A stretch of 64,000 bases of DNA from Pelodera strongyloides (Eukaryota; Nematoda; Chromadorea; Rhabditida; Rhabditidae): the NCBI GenBank assembly GCA_036852015.1, contig JAANDG010000038.1:248001-312000 (forward strand), given 5' to 3'. How positions within the stretch are numbered: the stretch's first letter is position 1; each line of letters starts with the position of its first letter. The notes under the pieces were generated by a model. It was not told where the DNA came from and made no database searches. It was given only the letters and a program-made list of their open reading frames with translations. Shown here one piece after another: positions 1 to 13,000 of this stretch. Both the position numbers and the translations under genes were made by a program.

Positions 1-283
1 TATGAGTGCTGCCTCTGTTTTGCCTCCGACAATCTCATGGCCAGGGGGCTATTACACGGTGCACATCTGAATCTGAATATCGGCGTAATTTGTTCAGCCA
101 GAGCCAAATAGCCCACCTTTACTTACACATATCAAATAAGATTCATGATGTCTTTGAACTATGTTCTCACAGTCCCAAACAGCTTCTCAAGACGCGGCTG
201 TGACATGACACCATTGACATAGTGCAGTTCTGGATGGTCTGAAAATCTGACAAATTTTGTGACAACTTAACTTTTCCTTTCAG
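1..283. other. Window edge, upstream of or inside the first gene
   Basis: The next exon (from 284) needs two leftover bases from an earlier exon. A frame from position 6 to about 57, ending before a weak GTGCAC donor, has the right phase but no other support. I cannot say whether the true first exon lies here or left of the window. Confidence 0.4.
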
Positions 284-954
284 TGTGATCAAAGTGGTTG
301 ATCGGCGGCAATTGCCTCCTCGTGCGGCCAGGGTGCAGTCGTTCAAGGATCTGGAAAACAGTTTTGAAGGTCCAGCTCATCTTCGAGGTATCTTGTATCC
401 TTTTATTAATTGGTTTCGTTATTGGGAACATTGTGTTTTGCCTCTTGCCAGTCTGGTGTATGTTGTCGTTGACCTGGTTCGTTGACTGTACGCTGCCCCA
501 TAATTTGACATCTATCCCAAATGTCTCGTGGTTTCAAGCAAGCGCAAGCGTTTAATTTTTATGTCGTGAAAAAAAAGAGTTTAAAGAGAAAGTTTGTGGT
601 TCCTTTTTATAAATCGCAAAAAGTGAACAATTCTTTATGTATGTGGTGTACTGTAGTCAAGCTCGACAAAATGCAGAGCTCTTAAAATGAAAAATCGCTT
701 TCCATGTTGTGCATGAGTAAATACATGGTTTTACCCTTGTAACTTTTGAAGTTGCACTGTTTCACTTTTCAGCACTCGTTCACTTCACTTTCAGCCTTGG
801 AAGAAAGTCAAGATGGTGTTGTATCGCACAGCCGGCCCATTCCACTGAAGGGCGAACGAAGCAGGAATTTGGCTTCGCGAGTTTTTGTGCAAAGCGATTT
901 TTCAGGAATGCACTTTGACTGGCCCGTCTTTACGTAGGTTCTATGTTTTTTTTT

Positions 955-1022
<68 letters not shown>

Positions 1023-4000
1023 TAAAAAATGAAAACATGGCCAAGTTGTTTGTTGTTAGGTACAGTTTTAAGTATTTTGCGAGGATTTAGTTGTAATTAC
1101 TTTTCTCTTCAGCTATGAAAGTTTACCATGGTCGAAGATTGCGCACATTTGCCTTACGGATGCGTCGCAGGTGAACTTTTTTTCTTTTTTTTTTTCTTTT
1201 CTTTAAATTATGATTATGATTCACCATTGACACCGTAGTTTATGACTGTCTGATGGAGGTGGACCGGTTTAGCATATCAGTACATCGGTCGCTGTTTCTC
1301 TCTCAGCTCAAGAGTTTATTTCTGTACATGCTTATTGCTTAGGCTTAGGCATGTACGTACATTGTGTTTTGTTATTATTTATACCAATATCTCTCTTTTT
1401 AGGTGGATTCTGATCGAATTTGCGACTCTGTTCCCCAAGAATTTACGGGAACGGGAACGTTCCTGGTTGATTTGAAGTTTCTGGCAATCCGTCACGAACT
1501 GGTCGACGATTCATTAGGTTGGATTTTGGAATTTTTTTGTGGAATTTTCATTCAGTTACCTTTTTTGAAACCCCTAACTCACTAACCGCAACCACATTAT
1601 GCAACGAACAATATTTTTTGTGTAAGTTCATTAGGATGATTATAATTATTAGAGATTACTTTCGTTTTGAGAATTAGGCACTTCTACTTCTAGCACGGAG
1701 GGCGCGTTCGGGATTGCGAAAAAAGAAAAGAAATTAAAAAATGTCGTTCGGGATGGACGAAAGGAAATGTTTCAGAACTGAAATATGCTGCTGTTTTGGG
1801 AGATACCAGACAAGCAGAGACTTTCTTTTCTTTCTTTTCGGTCAATTCCGAACGCGCCCTAACATTGTTGTTACGGACGAGCACTTTTTTTTTCAAAATT
1901 CGAATATTATTGCACTTTCAGGAGAATGGGGCAAACCTTCAGCTTCTATTAAGTACTTTACTTTGGATCACGCCGGAAAGATTGTTAATGGTTCACTGGA
2001 AAACTATCATTTGAAGGTTTGTTTTGTTTTGCTGTGCAATTTTGTAGCTTTAAAGGGACTGTCAAGCCGGTTTTGCACGTTGGGCTCAAAAAAAAAAAGC
2101 TTGCGTTTTGAAGTTAAAGGATCGCAGTCACTACAAAATCGTAGTTTTTCTTCGAGTTTACTTGTATTTAGTAAAGAATAGAGACAAATACTTTACCACT
2201 ACCGAATAATTTGAATTCCAACTCAGGGAGTGAACGAGTAGAAAAGTAGTTCTACTTAACTACCGCAGGATCACGAAACGTATTCATACAGCTGCTTCCC
2301 GATCGGGAGTATGCAAATTATTTCGGCAAATATCTGCATATTATATCTTTACATATACTGCAAGGGTCTGCAGGCATATCACTACACGTTTCATAATCCC
2401 GCGGTAGTTAAGTAGAACTACTTTTCTACTTGTTCACCCCCTGAGTTGGAATTCAAATTACTCGGTTTTGGTAAAGTATTTTTCTTTATTCTTTACTAAA
2501 TTCAAGTAAATTCGAAGCAAAATGATGATTTTGGAGTGACTGCGATCCTTTAAGGAAAGTGAAAAAAAAAACTTATGTAAGAAGAAAAACAATTTCAAAG
2601 CCCTCCAAAAAACTCCTTCAGTATGGGATTCGAGTCGTGTGGACAGAGCTAAGCCAAATCGCTGTCCACGGGACAGTTTGAATTACCGGCGGGGTTTGTT
2701 CGCCTTTATGACAAAAATAGAAATATTTTAATCTGCGGCCATTTTTATGGGTATACTGTATTGTGCGCCGTTCGAGATTTACTTAATCTTCGCCAGGAGA
2801 TGCCTTTCTGCGCAGAATCCCCCTTGACATGCCCTTTAAGTGCGAATTGTGAATGCGGATTTTTTATTATTTTTCAATTTTTTTTTCATTCCTGAATATA
2901 CATTATTTTCAGATTAACTGCAATCGCTACATCCACCCTGGTACAGATGAACGGGGACGTTTTATCAAGAAGGTAAGGTGTCTGTGAATACCTTTTCAGA
3001 GCTTCTTAACTAAATAAGTTGACCAGTTTAACTTCCAGTTTACCACCGAACAACCCTATAATGTCTTATGTGCATAAAATATGCACGCTGATTGGTCATT
3101 AAAGTGTGCAGGCCGAATATGTCTTATGAACTGACTGACTTTTTAGGTGAGAATTTATGTGAATATAAATATGTGTGTGTGAAGGATGAGTATTTATTTG
3201 TTGGTGAGTGTCTATGTGTTTCATTACGAAGTGCAATTATACTATACCGTCTTCAACTTCAGATCTATACGGGAACAACTAGGGCAGGCGAGAATGCCTC
3301 CCATTCACTTATTTGCTATGAATGGGAAGGGGATCCACATCCGATTGCAGTCGAGAAAAGGAAGAAAAGGGAGCGAATTGTGTTCAGACCACAGGGACAG
3401 AGGAGTTGGGAGGTGAGGCATTAGAATAATGGATAGATTGTAGAAATTAGAATTTAGTATATGGAAGTACACTGCTTGTGCTTGCTGCGTGCAAATTATG
3501 GAACTGAGAACCAGTTCATCGATAATCAGTTTTGTGGGCTTGGTTGTGAGCATAGCGGAGCCGGGCAGGAGTATTACTGTTAGTGTGCGTAGTGCATGGT
3601 TTTAGTGCTGCCATCTTTGACTCTTTGCTAACCATAGGCCGTATTCACCAAGACACAGGGCGCCCTCCCTAGGCTTACGAGCGCTCTGAATCTCTTCTGT
3701 CGCTCTGGCACTCTTTGCTCCCTGGGGTGGGGAGGCCGGGGGGGGGGGGGCTCCCTGCTTGTTGGTGAATACGGTCTCAGTATGCACTATTATGGAGACG
3801 GATCGTCTTATCTGAGTTTGGAAAGTCGATACAAACTTCTTCTCCTTCTGGCTGGTCGTATTTCTTCTTGTCTGTGCGCAATATATTCAACGATGTTACG
3901 TTCCGGATTGAGTTCTGGTTGTTGATTCTTTAACTTTCTTTTGCGTTTCTACTGAATTATTCAAGGTGCGTGCGGCTCTCGTCGACTTGCAAGACGACGA

Positions 4001-7000
4001 AGGTCTTTCGTGGAAGGGCCATCCACTCTTCTCGAGATACGCCATCGACTTTGAGGCAGTTTGCCAAGTTTTGCTGGCCGAAGAGGAGATCCTTCCGCAT
4101 AGGTTGGTGTATGATTTTTGAATATTGACTTGGGCCTGGGCAGAAAGCGGTCGCTCCATCAACCGTCCTTCTCTAGATTGGCTTGGGCTGTCACGGTCTC
4201 AGATGATCTAGAAGGTTTATTTTAAAAGGTTGTGTTTTGCGTGAACCATGTTATTCATACTAATTTACTAATTTTTCGTCCACTAAGTTAATCGGTCGCG
4301 GCCCAAGCGCATTTACGCTCGGGATTTATGTATTGTAGTTACAACGACATTTCGAGGTATAATCGCGTTTGCTTAGTATCGTGTACTGCATACTATGCAA
4401 TTCGTTGTTCTCTGTGTATCGCTTGATCCCCTAGATTTGTCATTTTTTCACTCAACTTTTGTGATACTCCGAAACTGCCCCACAACTGTACCTCTACGGG
4501 CCGGCTGCTGCTACCTTGCTCAAATGCTCACGACCGTGTACTTTTATTATGCCACGTGGTGTGTGTATTTGTTCATTTGGTGGCTTTTTCCATTTTTTCT
4601 TCCGACTTTCGAGAACGCAATCAATCATTTTTCGTTCATTTCCGTTCTCTCTTTCTGCTTTGGTTGTTTTTCCATATTACCCCCCTCCCCCTTCATATCG
4701 TCATCCATTTTTGTTAGGAGTTAATGTTGAACGCAAACATTTTTCAATACATCTAACTGGAGTATGGAAGCCGGATGGCTCCCTTTAGAAAGAAATATCG
4801 TCTGTCGCATAATTGCTTTAGTTTCCCGCCATTCCCCTGCAATAGTTAGGTCGTATTTCTCCGTTTTAATTGTTTACCTTCAGTGCGAAACGGAAACGTG
4901 AGGGAGACTGACAGAAACAGCATTGGAATGTCGTAATAAGTAATAAGTAAGCTTATGTCCTAAAGTCCTTTTTTTCTGTTTGGAATTAGTTTGTGATGTT
5001 GGCCCGCAAATATCTCCATTATCCGCTTGGCGCTTGGAATTCTGCCTACTGACCAGTTGGCATGCGTCATGTTGCAAGTTGTAATTTTGGACTGTTTGTG
5101 AGTTTGCTGTATGCGGTTACTAGGGTCTCAGCAGTGGCAGTCTGGCAGTATCAGAGTATTGTCATGTTTTGATGTTCATGCCTCATATTTTTTGACCGGC
5201 GACAAGTTAGTTCGTCACTAGTTGACTTTTTTCTTATCACACCATCAGTACTACTTACTACTGATTAGTTTTGTTGACCGTTTTCACTCGCACTGTTTAG
5301 TTTACTTTTGTATTCATAAGGGAGTTGCGATCATTGAACACAAGAAGGGTAATTGTGAAAGATGATGTGATATAGTAGATAGTAGTACTATATTGACTTG
5401 CTGCTCGCCCTCCAGAACGCCACACTTACGCAATACAACTTGTTCGTTGTGTAAGTGGACGTAGGGCTTAGTCACTGTCTATCTCTTTTCACTCACTAAC
5501 CCAAAAGACTGGATTTATCGCTTGTTTCGGCCGGCTCGCTGCTCGCTCTAGCTCGGTGCTCGGTCTCGGTGTCTTTCTCTTCTGTCTGTCATCGCGCCTC
5601 TCCGTATTGATTCGCCTGCCTTTTGCCAATTAGTTTGACCACTTGAGCGTTTTTCTCTCCATTTTCCTTGTTATTTTCCCCGTGTTTTCTTCTATGAACT
5701 CTGAACCTATTGGTTTTGTACTTATGAAATTTTTCACTGAGTCACTGATACGATTTCACAATTAGATGACATGTTGTGAAAAATTGGCTTGATGTTGATG
5801 TTGATGAGAGGATAGTTGAGTTGTTCATAAGGGGCATCTAATCCACATCCACATGCTGTATGTGATGTGGCCCGTGGCCCGTTGCCCATGTACTGAATTT
5901 CTTGGTTAGGAATAACAGTTGTCTTTATTCATATTTGTAAATGAGTCGATAATATATTTGGAAAATGTTTGTAACGTAACGTTGATAACAAGTCATTTAT
6001 GCTTGTTTAGTTTTTTTCTTCTCGTAGTGAGCGTATGTCTCTGCCTTTGGTCTGTGAGTCTGTAGTACAAAAATTTGTTTTGCTTCTGCTAGTTCTGCTT
6101 ATATTGAATGGATACCCTACCCTTGCACCAGCATTGTTTTTTTGTCCATTTAATTTAGCTAAAATATTTTATTGTCCGTCAATTTAGCTAGCCAAAAGTT
6201 TGTGTTGTGGTTGAGAGTTCGAAAACAGACTGGGCTACATGAATTTAGTCCCTCAACTCTCAAATCGTTGCCCCTTGTGTGCTCGTTTGATTTGGGCAAA
6301 TAAATGTTTGTTTGTCCTCGATTTGTCTACGGCTGTCCGTCTGTCTGTCCTTCAGTATTCCATTTCAACGTTTCTCCCCTCTTTTTCACAATTTTTCACA
6401 TAAAAGAACATTTGCACAATGCTTTTTATTGAAATGTTTGAAGAATTGAAGAGTGTTTGCCCACAGTCCACTTGTATTGATTGGTCGAAGTGAAATGTAG
6501 TTTTGGGATTTGGAATGATTTTAGTTTAGAGATTGCTTTTGTTTGGTTTCAGTGGGTTGTTAGAGATTGTGTATGTTACCGTCTGAGTCTTCCACCAAAT
6601 TTGGACATTTTTATGTCCACATAGAGAGAGGTCAACCCTTCCATCATTTTTGCACTTTTCCACGAATTTTCCTATAATTCGCTAGAAAAGGGGCGTGGTT
6701 TAGACACCCTTCCACCAAATTATACCCATTTTTTCCATGAATTTTTGGCTTGGCGTACCCTTCCACCAATTCCGAACTACCGAAAACAATTTCCACCACT
6801 TCTTGACCTATGGTTACCGTTCTATTTGAGTTTGTTGTGATTAGTCATAGTCTCATAGCTCAAGCTCTTCGGATTAGGGGCTTAGTTGCATTATTTTGGT
6901 ATTTTGTTTTCCTATATAACTAGACAGGTTATTTTAAACCGAGACCTGTTCATGAAAATGTTAACATATCATCATTTCACCGTTGAGCGTTTCTTGATTA

Positions 7001-10000
7001 TTCGCCCCTCCTCATATGACATTGTAATGTGTAATGTCTCCCTGTGTTGTCTACGTCTGCTCTGCTGTCGCGTATCCGATTATCATTATCCCGAACTCTG
7101 TCGAGAAACGAGAAACCCAGACAAATGTGTTTTTAAAAGAGCGCCTGTCAACTGGAATCGGAACAGAAAACCTTTTATGTCATGTTTTATTGGTTTGAGT
7201 TGATTGTAGTTGCGGAGATTGCAGATGGATAGGATCACAGGCAAATTCGCGCATCTTTTTGAACTTCACACTATGTTGTGTCAGCCTGAGTTGTGTAGTG
7301 AGAACAAAGTGATGGATTATTCGATTTGACCACTTAAGATCGGAGCAATGGAGATTTATCCATTTATCCGCATCCGCGTTTCTAGATGGGTGTCTAGTCT
7401 ACTAATGTCTAATTGTGTAATTTCAGGATATGTGTTTGTACTCCGGAGAATTACCGGCAGACGGGCACATTTGTAGTGGACCTGAGCAAACCGGGCGGCG
7501 AACTTGCTCTGATTAAGGATGGATTTCGGTGGGCAAAGCCCAGTGGAACGTCGAGGTGTGTTTTTGAATAATCCATAGTATCTCTCTTTTTGTATCAACA
7601 ATACTTTTTTTTAAATAACTGGTTTATGGGTCTGAATTGGACTATTGTTGCCTTATTGTATGTTGCTCATTTGTGTGTGTATATTGTCTACATAAGTAAA
7701 GATTCAAAGGGGCGTATTCGTTATTTATAAAACAGGATGTTTTCGTTCTCTCTCTCTCTTTCGCCCTCTCTCTCTGTCATAATTTTTCTGTGTAATGCCC
7801 TCTGTTAGGGAGTATTAAGTTCCAGAGTTCCAGGCAGCTGGTTGTTATTGACTCGAATTGATTTTCTGTTTTTTGAGTGTTCACGAGACTGGTCACGGGG
7901 GCAAAGAGAGGTCTATTTCGCGGGTCTCTGCAAAAAGTGCACTTTTGTTGCTATTTTTTGCTATTAAAAGAAAATCGTTGTTGTGAAGGTCAACGTGATT
8001 GGCAGAGCCTCTGAGATTCATTTGCTCTCCGGTGTTTTTGTCTTACTTGATCGACTTTAGGGCAGTACGCAGTAATACAACAACTGTTAGCTTTTTTGTG
8101 CACACTGGTCGGTGGTCGTTTGAAGCGGTTGTTGTGGTTTTTCTTGTTTGGATTATTTTGATTTATTGATGGTTCTGGTTATTAATTTGTCGTGTTTTAG
8201 CTGATGCAAATCCTGTTATGACATATGACCCATAAACTGATTTTATTTGCCTCGGCACTTGTTGCTGTAAATATGGTGGTTTAAGTATATTATCCTAGGA
8301 GCAAGATCAGGAAATCAGCTAATAAAATGAGAGCATATCACCGCCCGCGCCTTGTTATTCTTGCACCAGAGGCCGTATTCACCACTCCAGTTCCCTGGGG
8401 AAAATAGTCCCTGGTCCCTTTGCCGAAAATAGCATTCTAATGTGAGAGACGCAGAGAAAAATACGGGGATTCCACATGGGGAATTGAGTGGTGAATATGG
8501 CCTCAGAACGAACTTATTGGTCTTTTGTTTAGGCACTTCCGCTACGACTCTTCCGGTGTCCCTGTACGAGTTGATTTGAAAACGTCGCCGGAATTTGATG
8601 TAAAGGTTGGTGGTTTGTTTATTTAATTTTGATTTTTTTTCTGTCAAAACTCAAAACCGTTATGTTTTTGTACCATTCCATCACTAGTCCAGTGTACATA
8701 TTCATTCTCCCATCTTGTTTGGTTTCCTACTTGCTGTGATTTTTGTTTACTTTGCGCTAGACCCGCTAGATTTCTGATTCTGATTGTTTTTCCGTTTTTT
8801 TGATTGACTTCTAGCTAGCGAGCCATTGTTTACTTTTCCTTTTGAGGGTACTTGATCTTATATCAATGTAATTCTGAATCACTTTACAATTAAGAATTTT
8901 GGAGATGATTATCATTCGCACAGATCACTATCACTGAGACTAAGCTTTGAACCGTTAGCGAAAGCTTGACTTTTGCCTTTGGCTTTGATTATTTTAACGA
9001 GAATGAGAAGACCTGGTCTTGTTTTTTTCCTCCGTATAACTACAAAGTTGTACTTTTCTTATTTATTTTCTTTATCGCTTATTATTTCAGCAAGTTCAGC
9101 CATAGAAAATAGAGCTTCTATGTAAATCTAGATCACTAAGAATTCAATTTATTCTGCGTTTTTTCCCGTCGTCGATGGTGTCCATCCTCAGATGGAATTC
9201 TGCCAATAACGTCATCCCAAATTCCTCCTTAGGTCCTGTGTCTCGTCTCTCTTATCTGGGAGTGTTTTCGTGTATCTTGGTCGTCTCATATCTCCCGACA
9301 TTCCGCACTCTCTCCCACTCATCTGTCTTTTTTTCTGCCAGCTGTTGTTTTCCTTTCCAACCAGTCGTCTAGTCATCCTTCGTTGTCTCTCCGTGTGCTC
9401 CGCTCTCTGCAGTCTCTTAATCTTCGTTATGCCTAGTTTCCTGGGCCCTCTCGGCCCAATCGATTTTCCTCACGCTATCTTTTCTTCAGAGTGCCCGGCT
9501 GTGGCCTTGAGGCTCCTTCGCCTTATGGCCAAGGCGTATCTTATGAGCTATGAGCATCATCTCCATATGTTTGACCCTAGGTAAACTGTTAGTTGCCAAG
9601 ATTGGCAGATGGCTTAGGTCTGATAAATGATTTTGATTTGCAACAGTCGTGAGGTTATGCAATTTTTGTGATTATTGTTTAACCAATGAACTGTATTACG
9701 TCCTGTTTCCTGTAACTCCTTTTCCCACTTTTCTTACTTCTTACTTGTTCGTATTGTGTTTATTTTGTTTTCCTTCTCTACTTGTTCTGGCGCCCCCTTT
9801 TCGTTTTCTAACATGTACATGTACCTCTCTACTCGACTGCATATCTTGGCGCTCACAGTAGTGCAATAAACAATTACAATGCGTGGTTATTTTTCACCCT
9901 TTTCCCTTTCTCCCTGTGTGTTCTCTGGAGCGTATCGACCATACTGTCATTGACATTGACTGCCCATCACGTATACAGTGTACTTTTGTAAGGCTATTGA

Positions 10001-13000
10001 AATCGAGAGCTATTGAATTTAGTACCATTCATTCGGGGTCTGGGGTCGGCGAATTTTACACTTGGTTTTTTTCCTGAACTGGTTTGCAGTTTTTCTATCT
10101 GCAAATTTTTAGGCTTTTTTTTCTTATTTGATTATTGCAAGTTGTGTGTTCTTTTTGTAAGTGATTATCGTCTGTCCTTGTAATCTATATGTAAATGTGG
10201 ACATTTCTTAATGTAGCGTGCCTATGTAATTTTAGGGTCTAGAGTTGATGTTACTGTTTCTTGACCTTTGTGTTTATTTCCCTCCTTACCTTCACTTATT
10301 CAACATTCACCCTCTCCCCCCTCTCTGTTTACCTTTTCTTCTGTCTATAACCTTTCTATCCGGTCGAGGTACTGTGAGTAGTGCCCGAATACAAGTGTGG
10401 AGGGTCATTCGTCGTTAGTGGTTGGGGTATCGATTGATTAGTTGGTTTTTTTTTGCTCTTTTTCTTTTCTACAGCAGTCATCAGTGATCTTCTTTTACTT
10501 TTTTAGTTTAGACATTACAAACACAAACATAACAACGAAACTCAAGAGTTGCGCGCGGCAACAGTTTGGGGGTGTTTCCCGCAAAAGAATTTGATGCGCG
10601 CCGCAAAAGTTTTTCCACCGACTCTGGTTGCCGTTTTGGTGCGGGAAACACCCCCAAACTGTTGCGGGAAACACCCCCAAACCGTTGCCGAAAAGGTGCG
10701 GAAACGGTGCGGAAAAAGTAGCAACTGCAAAAAGAAAGCAGCGTGTTGGATTCGAACCCTACACTCTTGTTAGATACTTTCTCTGAACAGCGCCTTAGAC
10801 CACTCGGCCACACAACATATGTGAGACCTGTGCTTGCGGAAAAATATTAGTACAACAACTGCACTTACGGCAGATCCTCCGAGCGCTTTCAAAAACGTTG
10901 CCGAAAAGGTGCGGAAATGGTGCGGGGCGCAAGTTGCGCGCCGCACCATTTCCGCACCTTTTCGGGAAACACTTTGCGCGCCATTTCTGTTCCGCGCGCA
11001 TTTTGTTTCCCATTCCTTTGCGGCGCGCATTTTGTTTCCCGAAATGGTGCGGCGCGCAACTCATCGGCTCTCAGTGAAAGAGAGGTTTTTGAAGGTTCCT
11101 AGTTTATCGTGTAGTTTGCGTGGCGTGACTAATCGATTGATTTAATAAACTTTTTACTCTTTTATTTTGTGAGACTTACTTTTAGCCTTTAGTGTCCTTT
11201 TGAAGTAACCGCTGAGGGAAATGTGGAAATATCAGGTCTTAATTGATTGGCTTCTTTCGATTAATATATCAACCAAAACAAACAACCGTAGTCTAGTGAT
11301 TGTTTTAACTAGTAATGGATTATGGATGTGGCATTTTGGTATTCTCATATATAATTTTCTTTGTTTGGCTTTACTGTTATTTAGTGTGGAGAATGTGATT
11401 TGGCGTTGCCCATGTTGCCATAGTACATCTCAAGTTAATCTCAAATGTCTAAATCTGATTTTATTAATGCCAATACGGATTATGGTAATTTGATACAATA
11501 ATCTGTAATCAACTTCTCTGAGGACTGAGGGACTTAACATACGATACGCACATAGGCAGTGATATGATATGGTGGTGAACTGTAGTTCACTTTCCTTACC
11601 AATCCTTATTTTGCCTATTTACTTCCGTAATTTCCTCTATTTTTTTCGCGAATGTCCTTTTCGCGGTGTTTATCGACTATTGAGAATCGCAGCTGTTTTC
11701 GTTTAGCGTTCACTTGTTTGTCACGTGCTCGTCATCAAGGGATGTTGTTGCGTATGGTGATGAAATTTACCCGTATACCAAATTAGTATTGACTATTGAC
11801 ATCTCGCTATTCTCGTTTCGCTAATCTGGTCTCGCTGATCATTTGCTCTTTTGTTGCCTAATTTCTAATTGCCATTTCATTTCATTACCTTACCTTGCCT
11901 TTTACATTATTTTTCTTCATACCCTGGTGTGTGAGGAGGCACGGCACGTACATTCGTTGTAAAGCGCGGTGTCTTAGGGTTCCCTTTGGTTGACGTTCTT
12001 TATTTGTATTGATTGTTAACCTTAACCAATACACCGTTATTATTATTATTACATTCGTATTCGTTGAGCGTGCTTTGAGCACAAGTGTTGTAGGGCGGTA
12101 CTTCGATTCTTTGTTTATTTTATTTCATTATCACTACTAATTGACCATCACGTTCTATAATTACCTTACCGGAAATGTTGGTTTCGTGCCATTCGCACTC
12201 AGCACTCATAGAAAGAGAATTCGAACGATTAAAAGATATTAGTTTAAATTTCTCTCCTCTCTTTTTAGTTCTCAGCTTCTGTTGTGTCGTTGTGTGTTAA
12301 TTAACAATTTGAATGCCAGTGCGTTTGCATCGTGTCATCCTGTATCTGTATTACTTTTTAATAATCTTGGATGATCTTTATATATCTTGGATGTCTTGGC
12401 GCTAATTATCTTGGATAATCTTGTATATCTTGGTGTTAATTATCACGGATTCGGATTTATGGATATCATTCTCACTTCTCACTCTCGGAAACTTTGCAGA
12501 TTCTCTGCAAGCGTTATGACTGTGAGGAGGATTCACTGCAGGGATTTGTGCGGAAGATTTACACGTGCAAGGAGGGGGTGCCTACGGGAAGGTCAGCTAT
12601 TTCTAAACTTTTGTATAATGTTTTATTTATTTTAATCTTGTGTTTTTGTTGCTTTTCGTATGACATACATGACGCGGCATTTTTCACGTAATGTGCACCT
12701 AAATTTGTAATTGTAGCGCAGCGCACATGTAATGCACATGAGTCAGTGGCAACGATGGCCAGAAATTCTGGGACATATCTTAAGTAGATTATTGTTGAGT
12801 GTTGTGCTATTTTTATTTTATAGTAATTTATTAATTTGCTCGTTTTGTTTAGGGTGAACACGGGATTGGCGGTCCTCGTTTATTTGTGGAAATTGGATCC
12901 TTTTGAACCGAATGCGCTGCCACATAAGCAGGTCGCTTGAATTTTTTTGTTACATTGTTTATTAATCTTCATATTCCTTACCTTATCTTAGAACCTTAGA

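Larger units (their letters stand above)
8606..12499. other. 3.9-kb intron 10 of the first gene
   Basis: This is the largest intron in the window. Apart from the GC-rich element at 10544-11064 it is AT-rich and shows no recognisable coding segment. Near 12360-12445 the words TATCTTGG and TAATTATC recur irregularly. The acceptor of exon 11 (TTTGCAG) is normal. Confidence 0.6.

Noticed and set aside
808..1044. Minus-strand open frame rich in lysine
   Set aside because: It is the translation of the poly-T tract at 951-1020; no splice context or motif.
10508..11145. Many overlapping frames of 60-103 codons on both strands at 10.5-11.1 kb
   Set aside because: They arise because the GC-rich repeat words contain few stop codons; no frame is favoured and the repeats are inverted.
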